Source: Streptomyces sp. MspMP-M5 (lineage in GTDB: Bacteria; Actinomycetota; Actinomycetes; Streptomycetales; Streptomycetaceae). From it: a DNA stretch of 64,000 nt. The notes beneath the pieces are model-generated. The model saw only the letters and a list, made by a program, of their open reading frames with translations. It was not told the DNA's origin and ran no database searches. Position numbers and translations under genes: made by a program. The stretch covers positions 42,766 through 106,765 of the forward strand of contig NZ_KB891890.1 of assembly GCF_000373585.1 (NCBI RefSeq). Reading direction: 5' to 3'. Position 1 is the stretch's first letter; each line of letters begins with the position of its first letter. This document shows, piece after piece, positions 61,656 through 64,000 of the stretch.

Positions 61656-62129
61656 ATGAGTGAGGACGGCAGGACCCGGATCCGCTCCGCTGAGCAGGCG
61701 GATGCAGCCGTGATCGCGCGCATCCACATGACCTCTCGGTCGGCGACCATGCCCTATCTGCCTCCGCAGAAGCGCAGTCACGAGCAGGTGACCCGATGGG
61801 TCGAGGACGTCGTGCTCAAGCAGTGCCGTACCTGGGTCGCAGTGCGTGATCCGGAGGTCATCGGCTATGCGGCCCTTGACGGCGACATGCTCGAACACCT
61901 CTATCTGCGCCCGGACGTCCGTCGGCAGGGAATCGGCACGCTGCTCCTCGACGAGGCCAGGCGGCACAGCCCTGACGGGATGTCCCTGCATGTCTTTCAG
62001 CAGAACACCGATGCCCGCGCGTTCTACGAACGCCGCGGTTTCATCGTCGTCGACACCAATGACGGCGATCACAACATGGAGAACCTGCCGGACATGACCC
62101 TTCGCTGGACACCGAACCGCGCGCGGTGA
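61656..62129 (+). CDS. GNAT-family acetyltransferase
   Basis: 157 residues. RIRSAEQADAAVIARIHMTSR at the N-terminus, GYAALDGDMLEHLYLRPDVRRQGIGTLLLDEARRHS (motif A, RRQGIGT binds acetyl-CoA pyrophosphate) and ARAFYERRGFIVVD (motif B) are unambiguous. Substrate unknown. Confidence 0.9.
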   Translation: MSEDGRTRIRSAEQADAAVIARIHMTSRSATMPYLPPQKRSHEQVTRWVEDVVLKQCRTWVAVRDPEVIGYAALDGDMLEHLYLRPDVRRQGIGTLLLDEARRHSPDGMSLHVFQQNTDARAFYERRGFIVVDTNDGDHNMENLPDMTLRWTPNRAR

Positions 62130-62299
62130 ACGGTGCCGCCCCCGCGCAGGTAGCGGTGCAGGGGCGAACCATGCGATCACAGCGCCAGGCGACTGCGCAG
62201 TGTCTGGCGTCGAGCGCTGGGCCAGGTCTCTCCGATCATTCAGTTGTCCGGCCGTACCGCGCTATGAGTGACTGGGCGTTGCCTGGCATGCTCAGCCGT

Positions 62300-63007
62300 A
62301 TGAAGATCGCTACTACCCAGCTCACCTGCGTCCCGGCCGACATATCCGCCAACGTCCAGCAGATGGTCGCCCTCGCCGGCGAGGCCCGTGCGCAGGATGC
62401 CGAGCTGGTGGTTTTCCCCGAGCTGGCGCTGACCGGGTACGAGCTGGAAGCTCTGCGCGCCGATCCCTGCCTGTGGGTGGACGCAGACGATCCGCGCCTG
62501 GACGCTGTCCGGGGGAGCGGTATCGCCACCGTCGTCAACTGCGCGGTCGACACGGGCGGAGAGCGTCCCGCCATCGAGACGCTGGTCTACGGAGCCGACG
62601 GTGAGCTGATCACCACCTACCGGAAGCAACACCTGTACGAGCAGGAGCAGAGCGTGTTCGCGGCCGGGCAGCGGGACGGGCGATTCGAGCTCGGCGGACT
62701 GCGTTTCGCTTTGGCCACGTGTTACGACAACCACTTCTCCGAACTCACCTGCCGCAGCGCTGCCGACGGCTGCCAGGTGCACCTGGCCAGCTCGCTGTAC
62801 GGCACGGGCGGCGGGGTCGAGGAACGTGCAACGGTCTATCCGGGCATCGCCAAGGACGCGAACCTGTACGTCGTACTGGCCAATCATGTCGGCCCGGCGG
62901 GTGCGTGGACCGGCTGCGGCGGTTCCGCGCTGTGGGCTCCGGGCGGCGCCCTTCTGGCGGAGGCCGATGCCGACCGGGCCATGGTGGTCACCGCCGAGGT
63001 GGGATAG
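62300..63007 (+). CDS. Carbon-nitrogen hydrolase (nitrilase superfamily)
   Basis: About 235 residues from the ATG at 62300. The catalytic triad is visible: Glu in LVVFPELALTGYE, Lys in TTYRKQHLY and Cys in ALATCYDNHFSE. That is slightly short for the family (about 260-280), with the C-terminal strand missing. Probably hydrolyses a small amide or N-carbamoyl compound. Confidence 0.85.
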   Translation: MKIATTQLTCVPADISANVQQMVALAGEARAQDAELVVFPELALTGYELEALRADPCLWVDADDPRLDAVRGSGIATVVNCAVDTGGERPAIETLVYGADGELITTYRKQHLYEQEQSVFAAGQRDGRFELGGLRFALATCYDNHFSELTCRSAADGCQVHLASSLYGTGGGVEERATVYPGIAKDANLYVVLANHVGPAGAWTGCGGSALWAPGGALLAEADADRAMVVTAEVG

Positions 63008-63036
63008 GCCGCCGGGGGCGAACGGGCGGCCTATCC
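63002..63036 (+). terminator. Terminator overlapping the nitrilase stop codon
   Basis: A perfect 12-bp stem (ggataggccgcc, complement at 63025-63036) whose left arm includes the TAG stop of the nitrilase gene. Confidence 0.8.
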
Positions 63037-63188
63037 GACCTCAGCGTCCCGCCGACGAAGTCACCCACCCCCGGTCGGCACAGGCACTGCCCGCGACCCG
63101 CGACCCGCGGCCTGCCCGGACGAGTGCATCTTCTGCTGGTCGCCCCACGGAGGCGTGGCTGCCGACGCGTAGGTGCGGGCTTTCGCCT

Positions 63189-64000
63189 TCAGTTCTCGGT
63201 GGAGGTGCGGCGGCGGGAGGCGAGGACCAGGCCGGCGCCGGTGGTGAGGGCGATGGCGGTGCCGCCGATCGCCCACGGGGTGGTGGGGCCGGCGCCCGAG
63301 GCGGCGAGTTGGGCGCCGGTGTCCTTGGCGGTGTTCTGGGACGGCTTGGCGGTGTCCTGGCCAGGGGCGACGGCCGGCTTGGCGTCGGCGCCGCGGTCGC
63401 CGCCGTTGTGCTTGAGCTGCTCGCCGGTGGCGGGCTTGGTCGCCTCGCCGTGGTTGCCTTCGGCGTTGGGCGCGGGCTTGTTCTTGGCTGCGTCCTTGGC
63501 CGCTTCCTTGGCTACGTCCTTGGCCGCTTGCTCGGCGAACCGCTCCGCGTCGGCCTTGTCCTTGGCGCGGGCCTCGTACTGGCCGACCTCCAGGAAGTGG
63601 CGGATGTCCTCCATGGTGCCGTCCAGTGCCTTGCTGGCAGCTTCCTTCACCTTGGGGCCGCCGTTGTGGAGGATCCGCAAGGTCCGCACCCGGTCGTCGT
63701 CGTCCTGGGCCTTCTGCCGGCCGACCTCAAGGAAGCGAACCCGGTCCTCGGGAGTGCCGTTGAGTGCCGCCTCGGCGGCTTCCCGCACGCCACGGCCGGA
63801 GTTCTTGTCGGAAAGGATCTTGAAGATGGCGAAGCGGTTGTTCTCGTCGGCCTTCGCGTTCCCCTGGGTGTCCGGCTTGACGTCGGGTGCCGTGTCAGGG
63901 GTGGAGCTGGCCGGCGACGTGGCGGTTTCAGCGGCGACCGCCGGAGAGGCGAACAGGACGGCAGGCGCTATCGCGGCAGCCGCGACGACAGACGAAATAC
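63189..64000 (-). CDS. ALF-repeat surface protein, 5' end outside the window
   Basis: About 270 residues are visible; the gene begins beyond 64000, and the last visible residues (AAAIAPAVLFASPAVAAET) are the end of a signal peptide. Two or three ALF-type units follow (SGRGVREAAEAALNGTPEDRVRFLEVG; VKEAASKALDGTMEDIRHFLEVG), each of about 45 residues, then Ala/Lys-rich and Pro/Asp-rich linkers and a C-terminal LAASGAG, a hydrophobic helix and RRR. That end resembles a degenerate class-E sortase signal (LAXTG), so the protein is probably displayed on the cell wall. Confidence 0.85.
   Translation of the reverse strand, partial: ISSVVAAAAIAPAVLFASPAVAAETATSPASSTPDTAPDVKPDTQGNAKADENNRFAIFKILSDKNSGRGVREAAEAALNGTPEDRVRFLEVGRQKAQDDDDRVRTLRILHNGGPKVKEAASKALDGTMEDIRHFLEVGQYEARAKDKADAERFAEQAAKDVAKEAAKDAAKNKPAPNAEGNHGEATKPATGEQLKHNGGDRGADAKPAVAPGQDTAKPSQNTAKDTGAQLAASGAGPTTPWAIGGTAIALTTGAGLVLASRRRTSTEN

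Overview
The window is high-GC actinomycete DNA, most likely from a Streptomyces or close relative. The evidence is GC-rich third positions, frequent GTG starts, an hsp18 gene with RheA-type operators, a MatAB-like extracellular polysaccharide pair, SARP and HxlR/TetR regulators, a mycothiol-enzyme-fold protein, paired DUF2267 genes and many small secreted proteins. No rRNA, tRNA, CRISPR array, origin or complete insertion sequence is visible. The mixture of short unrelated operons, decayed genes and transposon remnants suggests an accessory or chromosome-arm region.

Layout. 0-7.8 kb: a signalling island with the C-terminal part of a membrane STAND/NB-ARC protein, a 71-residue protein carrying a RHIM/amyloid-like motif, an FHA protein divergent from a membrane Ser/Thr kinase, a secreted protein and an AfsR/SARP regulator. 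7.8-15.5 kb: HAD hydrolase, LysE exporter, a MDMPI-like enzyme, a divergent HxlR/F420-type oxidoreductase pair, the rheA/hsp18 heat-shock locus with two DUF2267 genes, a 175-bp MITE and a SufR-like regulator with a DUF3291 gene. 15.5-19 kb: esterase and ISL3 transposase remnants around an EamA transporter. 19.7-23.1 kb: a patatin-like lipase overlapping a membrane protein kinase. 23.5-28.1 kb: a thioredoxin-reductase-like flavoprotein, small secreted and unknown proteins, and a lipoprotein chitosanase (GH46). 28.2-31.2 kb: MatA/MatB-like genes. 31.4-39.3 kb: haloalkane dehalogenase, a FetAB-like ABC exporter, nitroreductase, ArsR-type regulator, metallo-beta-lactamase-fold hydrolase coupled to a methyltransferase, and small proteins. 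39.3-43.5 kb: a TetR regulator, a histidine kinase/response regulator deletion chimera, a broken PH-domain gene and a DUF2867 gene facing the remnant of a second TetR. 43.7-50 kb: an EACC1 protein coupled to a membrane-tethered caspase, and a large M48 membrane metalloprotease with a coupled partner. 50.8-52.3 kb: two small secreted proteins and an FMN reductase. 52.5-55.7 kb: a three-gene operon of alpha-helical pore-forming toxin-like proteins. 56-64 kb: truncated genes, IS630 remnant, TrmO-like methyltransferase, a possible RiPP precursor, alpha/beta hydrolase, broken polyprenyl synthetase, GNAT acetyltransferase, nitrilase-family hydrolase and an ALF-repeat surface protein that runs off the right edge.

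The strongest candidates for a poorly described system are: the STAND protein with its RHIM-like partner; the patatin/membrane-kinase pair; the EACC1/transmembrane-caspase pair; and the tripartite toxin operon. All four combine a sensor or signalling element with a membrane-damaging or proteolytic effector, as expected of immunity or conflict systems. The functional claims rest on motif recognition only. About a dozen frameshifted or deleted genes show that the segment is also decaying.
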